This document shows, piece after piece, positions 31,600 to 42,539 of a DNA stretch of 64,000 nucleotides (its first letter is position 1; each line of letters begins with the position of its first letter). Where the stretch lies: NCBI GenBank assembly GCA_963682025.1, contig OY821519.1, forward strand, positions 139,977,429 through 140,041,428. The letters are read 5' to 3'. The notes under the pieces were generated by a model. It was not told the origin of the DNA, made no database searches, and saw nothing but the letters and a program-made list of their open reading frames with translations. Both the position numbers and the translations under genes were made by a program. The DNA is from Cordilura impudica. Lineage: Eukaryota > Arthropoda > Insecta > Diptera > Scathophagidae.

Positions 31600-34034
31600 T
31601 AACATCAGGCCGAGTAGTGTATGAAATCACCAAGACTGCTTCTTTAATATCATCTATATTTTCAACAAAGAGTTCATCATACACCACCAATTTTACAATA
31701 ACTTTACTCATTGAAGTTTTATTTTTTATCCTTCGTTCCATGCAAAGTAGTCACGCGGATTATTGAAATATCGGGGAGCATCTGCAAAATTTATTCTTCA
31801 TTATTTGATACGTAAAATCAGTTCTGATTTAAAATCAGTACTTAAACGGCTGTTTTGTTGAGGCAATTCATACAGCATAAAGTAAAGTCTTCACTTAAAT
31901 CATTCGAGTTATATATTCGTCGCGTTTTGAGATCATTATTATAAATTGGGTACAAAATTTGTTATAAATTTGCGATGAAGTTCAGAGTTTCTGAGACATT
32001 ATCTTGCAACAATTTCAATAAATCAGTTTCATAGAACGTGTTGCTATTTATCGAATTTATCGAAAATATTTAGATGATTTATCGATCATTTTAATATTAT
32101 AATTTTGTTTATTGGTTTTTCGATTATCGATATTGCATTCACTAATCCATGACTCCAGACAATAAGATTTCTTATTTCCTGAAAGCCCAAACTAAAAGTC
32201 ATGACGTATTCATCATATGCCATAGCAATCTAAGAACTTAAATCAAATATTGGCTTCCAGTTTACCGAGATGCTTTTGTAGATTATCGAGTTTATCGAGA
32301 TATTAACTCAGTGTTCAAGTGCACTTAAATGAAATACTTATACTTACAGACTAGCCAAAGTGTAGCCATCAGCAGATGGAAAAATATAAACCTTCCACAC
32401 CTGAATAAGGGAAACTGTATCATAGGCAGAATAACTATACAACCTTTCCTAGCTATTACTTATTACTATTAATGTTGTCATAGATTATAATCTTCGATCG
32501 ATGCTCATTTATGAAAATTATGACAAGCAAGCTATGAAAAAAAATTGTACTGAAAATTTTTGTCCTTCCTCATTTTGTATCTATCGAGACAATAGTTTTG
32601 AAGTTTTTTTTTTTAGCAAATCAACTATATCAAGTTGTGTACATTTTGCTTTCAACTTAAGTATCTTTAAGTACTAGATACACTCCTTTATTATTGTTAA
32701 TTTGTTTTTAATTTTAAGACAAACGGTAAAATATTTCAAAACATGACCTCTTTGGATGACCCCTTACTCAAAATTTAGTGGTCGTTGCTTTGATTAAACT
32801 ACGAATATTAAAAAATTTTACATTTACAAGAAAAAATCCAAATATTATTTGTAAAAGCCTATTTTAATGGTGTAACCAGGTATTGGAACAAAATTCCTTC
32901 TTTAACGTAAATTTTTGTTAACAACATATTTTTAGCACAGCTGCCGAAACCATAAGTCACGATTTGCTTTTGTTAATTCATCAACATAACAAACAATTTG
33001 CATTTACATACTTACCAACTTACAGTAGGTATTTGACTCTTTCCAGAGACTGACTATTTTTTTTTTCTTATTTTATTTTATTATAATTTTGTTTACAATA
33101 CCCCAACTCAAATGCGGTAGTTACATGGTGTCACTTCGAGAAACCCTAACAAAGCATTGTAGAATGAGACATAGACGGCGGAGACGGCGCCCAAGTTCTT
33201 TTTTGAGTGTGTATTTTTGGAGCTTGTTGTGTTGTTGTTGTTTTCATTTTGCAGTGCTGTGAAGCCCACGCTTTAATCATGTTTCTAAATTTCACAAACA
33301 ATCTTTAATTAGCATTCGATGTTAAGCCCTGCTTACCTCATGTTCAGATTAAAAGTTGAACGTTACAATGTTTGTAACTGGTAATTAAAGTATTGTTGTT
33401 ATCAAGAGCAATACCTACAAATGAGTGTATAATGATGTGTGAACATCATGGGCAGCGTTATCTCATATTAAAGTTTTTCATCGATGAAGTAAAGTATTAG
33501 AAACGTGTATAGGAATCCCCAATGAGTTTCCTGAAAGAAGTATTGGTTAAATGTTGTCAGTTTACAAAAGTATCCGGTAATGTTGTAAATGGAAGTAGAA
33601 ACGTACGTAAGTTCTCATGTATAAACGATTTATTGATATAAAAAACACACACACACACACAAAATTTAGCCAAAATATAAGCATTTTATGTTAGCTCTTG
33701 TTTGGAATCCGCCAGGGTCCGGACCATGATGCTTACGCGGTGTTCGCGACCACACCCTCCCTGTCGGCAAGGGCGCGTAAGTGACCAGTTTTGGATCTAC
33801 GACAGTTCCCATTTACCCCACTCATGGTATAGGGGAAATAAAGTAGGCCTCTACCCACTATAATTTTTTCATTGTTTATATCTTCTCCATAACAATATCA
33901 ATTGGAGTTTTCTGAATATCAATTTGGAAGTTCATAATTTAAATTTTTAATTATTCAACTTTTCATTTCCGAATAAATATTACAATTTTATCAAAATCAA
34001 ATATTCATATGCAATAACAATTTAAATTTTCACA
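31600..34034. other. 2.4 kb without recognised genes or elements
   Basis: Mostly AT-rich. Clustered TATCGA/ATCGAT words occur at 32,045-32,300, a (CA)n tract at about 33,640-33,660, and an unusual GC-rich block at 33,707-33,870. The minus strand at about 31,610-31,740 is open (VKLVVYDELFVENIDDIKEA) but unrecognised. Confidence 0.4.
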
Positions 34035-34037
34035 TTA

Positions 34038-35967
34038 GGTCTGTTTCTTTACTTTTTGTGTAAAGTTTGTGCAAATGAGAGTAAGGGCTAAAATATCTCT
34101 CAAATGCTAAAAATTACTCTCATTTACACAAAAGTAAAGAAACGCAAAAAACCACATTTCTTACTCAAAAACAACTGTCAAAACAAAAAACATATGTTTG
34201 ACAACAAGTGCATGTAAAACAAATTTTAATCTTTATACTATACCTAGGTATATTACTGCCTACTTATACATATATTTGGAAATGAAATTGTTTACAAAAA
34301 CTCAATATTGAATATATATATAAATATAAAATTACCCTGCGCTTTACTTAATTTCTTTTCTTTAGAATCTCATTACAAATAGCATTTCTAACAGCGTTCC
34401 CCTTTGACGTTTCACCGTACTGCTCATTGTCAAGAATGTCGTCTTCAACTTCGCTTGTTGAAAACTGTAAATCATCTTCATTTGCTAGGTTGTGGAGAAC
34501 GCAGCAACTTCTTATAAAGTGACAAAGCTTTATATTTCCTCTGAGCTTGCAGTAGTATAGCTGCCTGAAACGTTGCTTCAGTATCCCAAAAGTATGCTCA
34601 ATTCCCACGCGTGCAGAGATTAGCTTAATATTAAAATTTATTTGGTCCCTTGATAAACGGCCGTTATCTTTATATGGAGTCAATAAATATTGGGTACAAC
34701 CATAAGCAGAATCACCCAACAAGTAGTAATCTATTGTAGAAAGTAAAAAATAAATATATATGAATGCCTATTTTATTAAATGATCACATACCTCCACAAG
34801 CCGATGCCATCCTCTGACATAACGATGAATTTTGAAAAATCCAGCTATCATGGGATGATCCTGGATGCCCAATGAATACATCTATGAATTTTTTCTGTTC
34901 ATTGCACACACCTTGCATGCAAACAGTAACATTGCCCTTGTGGTCAATGTAGTCATCCTTCCTATGTTTTGGAGGATCAATAACAATATGAGTTCCATCA
35001 ATGCATCCTGTGTTAAAATTAAATTAGAATTGTTTTAACTGTTTTCATAAGACACCACTTACTATAGCTTTTGGAAATCCACATTTGTTAAAAAAGAATT
35101 TTGCAGATTCCATTTTTTTCTCTTCGTTAGGCCATTTTATGACATCTGGACTCAAACTGCTGATGAACATCGTCACCTTTTCAATAATACGACTGATAGT
35201 CGCAATGCATATGTCGAAGCGATCGGCTAGATCCCGAAAACTGCACGCCTCGTGCCCAGCAAACCATAAGAAAACTGCCAAATATGTTGTTGCTGGCAGC
35301 CTCTTGTCGCTACGAAGTTTTTGATAAAACTCAGCGTCGTTGATACGTTTAGACATGTTTTTAAACAACACTTTGGATATCCGAAAATGTTGCTTAAATC
35401 AATATCCGTGTATGTTGGCACAACGTCATCAATATAATTTTTAATGCTGTTCCTTTTTTTTGGCTTTAACGCCTCGTAGCTCGATAGTAAGAGCTCATTT
35501 TCCTCGCTGCTTGACTCTTCGGCAATGAATTCCAACAGCTCATCATCACTTGATGAACTTGAGGAATCCATCAGTTCAGCTATTAAGTTACCAATCTCTT
35601 CAACCGCTGCCGGGCCATAAAGATCCGCCTGTTAAAAAAGCAAATGTTATTTACATTTTTACTAACTCATGCACATTCACTTACTTCCATAAGAGTATCA
35701 GCAACTTAGCACCACCAAATATTTTCAAATTTGAAAAATTTTAAATTCACAAACAAAACGTTTGTTTTCGATCAGCTGATTGATTGTTTGACACTTTAAC
35801 CAAAGTTACTCAAAGAAAAAGTCTGTGTAAATTTGTGTAAAAGAGAAACGCATTTTGACGTTTAGAGAAAAAAAATTCTCTCTCTTCTACACAATTTAAA
35901 AGTAAAGAAACGCGTTTGAGTAACTTTGAGTAAGTTTGGGTAACTTTGGGTAAGTAAAGAAACAGAC
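34038..35967 (-). mobile_element. PIF/Harbinger DNA transposon
   Basis: The ends GGTCTGTTTCTTTACTT (34,038) and AAGTAAAGAAACAGAC (ending 35,967) are inverted, with TTA on both outer sides (34,035-34,037 and 35,968-35,970), the usual TWA duplication of this superfamily (uncertain by one base). Subterminal copies of the same word occur at about 34,127-34,147 and 35,910-35,921, with GTAACTTTGGGT tandem words at 35,925-35,955. It encodes one three-exon transposase. The Myb-like second ORF that most autonomous Harbingers carry is not visible in 1,930 bp. Confidence 0.9.
34348..35571 (-). pseudogene. Harbinger transposase (HARBI1-like, DDE)
   Basis: Exon 1 starts with an acidic Ser-rich N-terminus (ATG at 35,571), then a helix-turn-helix-like block (TTYLAVFLWFAGH, FDICIATISRIIEKV) down to about 35,063. 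Exon 2 (35,007 to 34,792) has CIDGTHIVIDPPKH with the first Asp and GHPGSSHDSWIFQNS. Exon 3 (34,730 to 34,348) has LLGDSAYG with the second Asp and RVGIEHTFGILKQRFRQL with the Glu. The DDE triad is therefore intact. Introns of about 55 and 61 bp have GT-AG ends, and the second keeps frame. There is one single-base frameshift near 35,400, and the first junction is one base out of phase as read. Nearly intact. It would act in the nucleus on the 34,038/35,967 ends. Confidence 0.9.
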
Positions 35968-35970
35968 TTA

Positions 35971-36472
35971 TTATCAATTATAAATTCTAAATTTCAATTG
36001 TCATTTCTCAATATCAATTTTTATTTTTCAAGATTAATTTGTATTTTCTCAATAACGAGTTCAAATACTAACAATTTCTGAATCATTTCTGCAGAGAATC
36101 AAAGCTAATGCTAGACTAAATTTATAATGTATATAAAAATTGAAGACGATTTTTATAAAACAAACATTTGCTGTAAAGTCTATTCGCATCTCCCGGGTCG
36201 AAATAAATATAAGGTTTGATGCACAAGGTAAAGTATTTGGAGTTGCAGTAAAAGAAGAAAAACATTTGACATCAGGCTCTATAAGAACAAAAAATTCTAG
36301 TAAAAAAATTGGATGCCTTTCTAGAGACAACACAGATCGTCTAAATTTGTTTTGTATCACGGAAGGTAAATCAAACTATGAACTTTAGCAGCTGCAAAGA
36401 TATTGGGCTCTTAAATTAAAAGAGAGTAACACAGGACGACTTGAAGCGTAAATGCTCCAAAAAAGTTACTTA
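35971..36472. other. AT-rich stretch, nothing recognised
   Basis: An 82-codon plus-strand ORF at 36,140-36,388 has no recognised domain. No repeat is evident. Confidence 0.4.
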
Positions 36473-38006
36473 TCTATACCAATATAATAAAGAAGTAATG
36501 TGTGTTTGTTTGTTTGTTTGTTTGTTTGTAGGAGGTAATCTCCGTAACTATCCATTTGATCTTCCTGAAATTTTTAAAGAGTCTTACTGCGGATATGGGA
36601 AGTGCTATAGGCTATAATTTTTTTTAATATTTTTAGTGGGCGTGGCACCTCCCACACAAAGTAAATTTTTAATATCATATATATTGAGTGCTATGACAAG
36701 GAGAGCTTTGCAAATTTGTGTGAGGTCACCTATTATTAATATTAGAAGCTAAGTAGGAAATGGGCGGGATAGGTTAAGTGGGCGTGTACCTCCCATACAA
36801 AGCAATAATTCAATATTATATATCTCGAGTACTGTGAGACAGATAGCTTTTCAAATTTGTCTAGTGTCACCTATTATTAATGTGAATCGTCTTGCAAAAA
36901 ATGGGTAGTATCGGACCAATAGGCGTGGCACCTGCCATACAAAGTAAATATAAAATGCCATATATCTAGAGTACTGTAATAGTGAGAGCCTTGGGGCTTT
37001 GTGTGAGCACATAAGTTACTCATGTGATTATTTAAACAAAAATGGGCGTGATCGGAGCAGTGGGCGTGGCATCGCCCATACAAAGTAAATATATAATATC
37101 ATATAGCTGATGTACTAAAGAAGGGAAAGCATTGACACTTTGCACGAGCCCATCGGATATTAGTATGAGTAGTCGGACAAAATATTAGCGGGATCACACC
37201 AATGGGCGTGGCAGTCCCCATGCAAAGTAACTATTTAATGGCATATGTTTGGAGTACTGTTAAGGAGAGAGCTTTGTGGCTTTGCATGGGCCTATAGGTT
37301 ATTTGTGTGATTAGTCGAACAAAAAATGTGCGTGATCGGAGCAGTGGGCGTAGCACTGCCCATTAAAAGTAAATATCTAATATCATATAACTGGTGTACT
37401 ATATAAGAGAAAGACTCGATATTTTGCTCGAGTCTATTAGATATTAATGTGAGTAGTCCAATAAATATTGGGCAGGAAGGGATTAGTGGACGTGGCACCT
37501 CCTATAAAAAAAAATGTGAAGTACTATGAAAGCGAAAATCGCGAAAAATAAAAATCGCCCAAAAACAAAAATTGTCAAAATCAATAATTGCTGAAAAGAA
37601 ATAAAAAAAAAACAATACTAATAATCTTTAATAATAATCTGATCTTCCTGAAATTTTCACAGAGTCTTACTACGGATATGGGAAGTGCTATAGGCTGTAT
37701 TTTCTAATATTTTTAGTGGACGTGGCACCTCCCATATAAAGTACATTTTTAATATCATATATATTAAGTTCTATGAAGAGAGAGCTTTACAAATTTGTCT
37801 TGGGTCATCTATTAATTACACGAGTAATCAGACAAAAAATGGGCGGGATCAGACAAATGCTCGTGGTACCCAATACAAACGTAATATTAAATGCCAGATA
37901 TCTGAATTACTGTAGTAGTGAGAGCCTTGGAACTTTGCAGGAGCCCTTTCATTATGATGCGGGGGGTGGTGGGAGGGGGTAGCGAAGCACACCGGGTTAC
38001 ATCTAG
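36473..38006 (+). mobile_element. Non-autonomous Helitron, family A, full composite copy
   Basis: Starts TCTATACCAATATAATAAAG after A and ends CCGGGTTACATCTAG before T. It has the same order of GTGGGCGTGGCACCTCCCAT-type modules (about 36,640 to 37,500), a linker near 37,505-37,635, and a second partial unit as in the 5,974-7,572 copy. Here the second unit lacks its own 5' end. No protein is encoded; the short ORFs are products of the module repeats. Confidence 0.85.
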
Positions 38007-38077
38007 TATAATTATAAAATCCTTAAAGACTGTTTGAACCAATATTGATCTCTAGTATTTAAATGTTCAAGTGTTTT

Positions 38078-38840
38078 ATACCCTACACCACTATGTGATC
38101 AGGGTATAATGAGTTGTGCTGATGTTTGTAACTACCAACAATGTTTGAACTACACCCATCTTTTATTATACCAATCTGACCCAGAATTACTTTCTGAGTC
38201 GATTTAGCAACATCCGTCCGTCCATTCGTCCATCTGTCCCTCCATCTGTGTGTCCACGTAAACCTCGTAATCAAACTACAGGTCGTAAATATGAATATAT
38301 TTTGATGAAATTTTGTATATAAGATTACATCGGTCATAGGACGAACGTTATTGAAATCTCTGTTCAGACGTAGTCCCCATGCAAATAACTTCTATGAGAT
38401 CGATTTAAATAGTCATAAAATCCAAATTATGATATACATAGATCTAAAATGAGGTTGTGTATGTTCATTACATGTATTTATCAGTAGCCCAAAAATAAAA
38501 CCTATAGGACAATTCTTAGTCATAGCCCCCATATGAAGATGATTCCCGATCTTCACTTAAGCCTATAAAAAGCAACAACATTGTATAGATTTGTCTCAAA
38601 TTTTGTTTGAATATGGTTAGGATTGGTTCATTTTTCTACCTAGTCCCCATATAAATGTTGCAACCGAAATGAACTTTTTCAGATCTGCAGGCAAAAAAAT
38701 TATTAAAAGTTCCACTCAGATTTGGTTCGTGATTATTTTTTATACCCAACTAGTCGGACCTAAGACCAATTCTCTAAACGCTTGGTATATGGTATCGCAT
38801 ACTCGATCTTAACCGACTATAAGTTTCTCTTTTTGTTAAA
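38078..38840 (+). repeat. ATACCCTATACC dispersed repeat, copy C
   Basis: Starts ATACCCTACACCACTATGTG, has a CATCCGTCCGTCCATTCGTC run at about 38,210, and ends with a decayed palindrome and ACCGACTATAAG near 38,820. Full-length but older than copies D and E. Confidence 0.8.
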
Positions 38841-39711
38841 TCTTAATGCCCCTAATAAATTTTTAAATATGTCTATGCTTACTATTGAGTTCAACCGACA
38901 TTGGCATTTTAATCTCCATGCCTTATCATCTATTCTGGAGCTGGATGATAATTTTATAGGGTTAGTTTAGTAAAACCGCCAAAAGGTTTAGCGATGTATG
39001 GGTAAAAAGTATATTTTTATGTTTGGATATCAGCAATAAAATTTCACGAGAAATTTTTTCTTAGAACATTTAATGTAACAAGTATTTAATGGTTTTAAAA
39101 GATTATTATATATTCATTGAAAGATAGTCTTTAATAAGGAAAACACTTTGACTCCAAGAATGCCAACTGTTTAATGATATTTTATACAATACTAAATATT
39201 TTACATTTAAAATAATAAAATGCAGCTTCAAAGATGATGTCACACAATTTAAAGTACTTAAAAAATGGATCGTTTTTATTTGATCCCAACCATGGGCTGT
39301 GGTTTATAACAACAAAAGGAAACATGGTTTTTTCAGGCATACTTAAGTGGAACAATGGCTTAAAGAAATATTTACAATTTAACATACTAAAGCTGTTTAT
39401 AACACAAACGCCCCTACTTTTTTGAAGTTGTATATTCGCAGTTCGTTGAGTTTTTGTTAACTTTAGTACAACCATCGTTATTCATATGAAAAACTTAAGA
39501 GAATTTAATTTGTGTTATGGAGGAATTTGTGAAGCTTTAGCTCAAAGGCGGAGGAGAGTCTGTGTTTAAAAGACTGTATTGAATATACAACAATTTGAAC
39601 ACCTGCATATAACTACACCATTTCTACTTTTATTACAGAATTGTCCAAATGTATTTCCAAATTGTCTAAATGTATGTAAAATGTTCTACTTTAAATTTAT
39701 AATTATCGAAA
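38841..39711. other. AT-rich stretch with a decayed minisatellite edge
   Basis: No gene is recognised. The last ~50 bp (39,640-39,690) contain ATTGTCCAAATGTATTTCC-like words that recur at 42,400-42,538 and, reversed, at 48,440-48,830. Confidence 0.45.
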
Positions 39712-42039
39712 TATATTTATATATATATATATATATATATTCCCTTCGATCCTATAAGGAGCATAGGGCCTCAACAAACTTCCTCCACTCAGATCTATCG
39801 CTATGTTTTTTACTTCGCTCCAGCTTTTACGCATTTTTCTTATCTCGGAGTCGATTTGTCTTCGCCACGTGTGAGCTGGTCGCCCTGTTCTACGACTTCC
39901 CTGAGGGTTCCATTCAATAGCATTTCGGGCAATATCGGACGGTTGTTTGCGGAGTGTATGTCCGATCCAATTCCACTTTCTTCTCTGTATTTCTACGCGC
40001 AGCGGTGTTTGCATTGTTTCGCGCCACAGGTTGATGTTCGAAATAGTTCGTGGCCAGAAGATTCGTAGAATTCTTCGAAGACATTTGTTAACGAAAACTT
40101 GCAAGGATTTAATGTCTCGGGAGGCAGCGTTCCAAGTTTCGCATCCATATAACAACGTTGATTTTACGTTGGAGTTGAATATATTAATTTTAATACGACG
40201 TGATATTGTGGACGATTTCCACACTTTATTGAGCAGACCAAAGGATTGTGTGCCCTTTTTTATTCGACTAGCAATATCTTCGCTAGATCCTCCAGTTCGA
40301 TTGATAATGGCTCCAAGATAGCAGAATGTATCGACTTCTTCTAAAGTTTCATTATTTACCAGGAAGGAATTTACGTTTTCGGCGTTAATACGCATGACTT
40401 TTGTCTTTTTTATATTTATCTTGAGCCCCGCCTTCTCTGATATGTCTATAAGTCGTTTCAATTTTGTGGACATATCAGTGTGGCTGTGAGAAAGGAGGCA
40501 TATGTCATCTGCGTATTCGAGGTCCTCTAATCGCTCATTTAAACCCCATACGATTCCTCGGTTGCCCACCATTGCGTGCTGCATCACAATATCTAGCACA
40601 ATATTAAAGAGCAGTGGTGACATTACACACCCTTGACGAACGCCTGTACCAACCTCAATCTTACGGCTAAGCATGCCATCGTGTAGGATTCGGCAACTTG
40701 CTCCTGTGTATAGGCATTTTATAAGTTGGATAAGTTTACGTGGGACGCCTTTACACTCTAGAGCATTCCAAATCACATCATGTGCCAGGGTGTCAAATGC
40801 CTTTTCAAAATCGATAAATATAAGGTAAAGAGGAGATCGCCATTCAACTGACTGCTCTACTATTACTCTTAGTGAGTTAATGTAATCAACGCATGACTTT
40901 TTGGGGCAAAAAACCAGCCTGTTGTCTTCTTAAATCTGGCATTAAAGAGTCCGATAACCTCTTAGTTATAACGCGGGCTAAAACTTTATTGATCATACTT
41001 AATAGTGTGATGCCCCGCCAGTTGTTACGATTTGTTAAGTCGCCCTTCTTGGGGATCTTCACTATAATACCTTCTTTTAGCTCGTCTGGAATTATCTCTG
41101 ATAACCAGATTTCCTCAATAATGGGAAAAATAAGTTCTGCGCTCGTTCTGGAGTTTAACTTAAGGAGCTCTGGAGATATGTTGTCGTTGCCGGGACTTTC
41201 GTTGTTTTTAAGCGCTTTTACGGCTTGTACAATCTCAGATATTACTAGAGGGGTAATACTGATATTTGATCGTGTGTTGTGATTGATGCAGCTACATATA
41301 GGTGCAGTTTCTTGTGGGCGTGGGGTGAACATTTCAGAGAAGTGTGTAGCCCAAAGTTCAAGCTGTTCATCTTTGGACGTGATTAGTGTGCCAGAGTTGT
41401 CTTTCACTGGTTTACCTGTGACTGAATAGTTGTTACTTGATAACTTCTTGATGAGTCGGTACAAGTCACTGGTGCGGTTCGTCTCTGCCGCTGCTTGAGC
41501 CTCTTCGGCTATGGCATTCGTCCATGCGCGTTTGTCTTTGCGGGCACTGCGTTTTACTTTACGATCTAGACTTGCATGTTGGTTTTGAAGAGTCGACTTT
41601 TCACTTCGCGTTTTTGCAGAGTTAAGTGCAGCTTTAAGTTTCTTTCTTTCATTAATTATTGTCCATGTCTCTTCAGATAGCCGTTCTTTACGTTTATTTT
41701 CTTTGAGACCTATATGTTCTGTGGCAGCATTCACTAGTATATTTTTTGTAACTTTCCAATCCCTTCGTTGATCTTGAGGTGTTGACGTCAACGTTCATTT
41801 ATGGCATTAGAAAAGTTCGATGCGACGGATGGGATTTTCAGTCTACTAACATCGAATCTCTTAGATATGCGTGGGTCGTTCTTTTTTATAGCCGCTATCT
41901 TTATGCCCACACTTGCGATGAGTAGATGATGGTCACTGGCTACATCAGCACCTCTTTTATTTCGCACATCCAACAAAGAACCACGCCATTTTCTAGATAT
42001 AGCTATATGGTCTATTTGGTTCTCTGTAACATATTTAGA
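39712..42039 (-). pseudogene. Non-LTR retrotransposon (APE type) with (TA)n tail, 5' truncated
   Basis: From right to left, the end of an endonuclease reads NQIDHIAISRKWRGSLLD and GADVASDHHLLIA (41,788-42,030). A linker follows, then the reverse transcriptase: NNWRGITLLSMINKVLARVI and QQAGF (40,886-41,791), one frameshift near 40,900, IFIDFEKAFDT, GVRQGCVMSPLLFNIVLD, YADDICLLSH and a C-terminal WNWIGHTLRK with GRPAHTWRRQ (39,703-40,776). The 3' tail is a (TA)n run at 39,712-39,740 in place of poly(A). RT active-site YADD is intact. The 5' side is cut exactly by a Helitron at 42,040. Clade not assigned. A tail fragment of a related family lies at 47,671-47,960. Confidence 0.9.
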
Positions 42040-42352
42040 TCTATATTATTAATAGGCTAGACGATTTCTTGTGACCGATGTTTTGTTCTACCGTTTTATC
42101 CCGATTATAACTAAACATATATTATTTGAAAGGTATTTCTTTTTAGCGGTTACAGATTTTTTAATTTTTTCCTTTATTTTGAGTAAATTGCTTTTAAATT
42201 TGCTACTAACACATACATAAAATTATACAATGCTATGAGTGTGTTTATTAAATTTGTTAATGTGTTTGTTTTTTTGTGTTGATTTGCGCATTGGCTATAA
42301 TTGATTAGCATATCTTTAGGGTCTTTGGGAATTTGCACTCGAATTTCGAGTG
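42040..42352 (+). mobile_element. Helitron family B, copy lacking the last bases
   Basis: Starts TCTATATTATTAATAGGC after an A, keeps GTGACCGATGTTTTGTTC and the 3' hairpin CACTCGAATTTCGAGTG (42,336-42,352), but the terminal CTAGT is missing. It truncates the LINE endonuclease at 42,039. Confidence 0.8.
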
Positions 42353-42399
42353 TTATATAAATAATGTATTTTTATAATTTTTTTTTTTTTTTTGTATTT

Positions 42400-42538
42400 T
42401 TAAGTTGTCCAACAGTATTTCTAGTATTATCATATGTATTTAAAAAAAAATGTGATTTGTATTTCAAAATTGTCCAAATATATTGCAGAATATTCAGTTT
42501 GTATTTTAGAATTGTCCATTTTTCTTTCCAAATTAAAA
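42400..42538. repeat. Decayed minisatellite with AATTGTCC words, period about 30-35 bp
   Basis: Repeated words of the type AATTGTCCAAATATATTGCAG or TTGTATTTCAAAATTGTCC. The same words occur on the other side of the LINE at 39,640-39,690, so the LINE and Helitron sit within this array. Confidence 0.6.
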
Positions 42539-42539
42539 T

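Noticed and set aside
32045..32300. ATCGAT-rich cluster as a DREF or insulator site
   Set aside because: Words such as TATCGAAT recur but are common in AT-rich DNA, and no promoter or gene is nearby.
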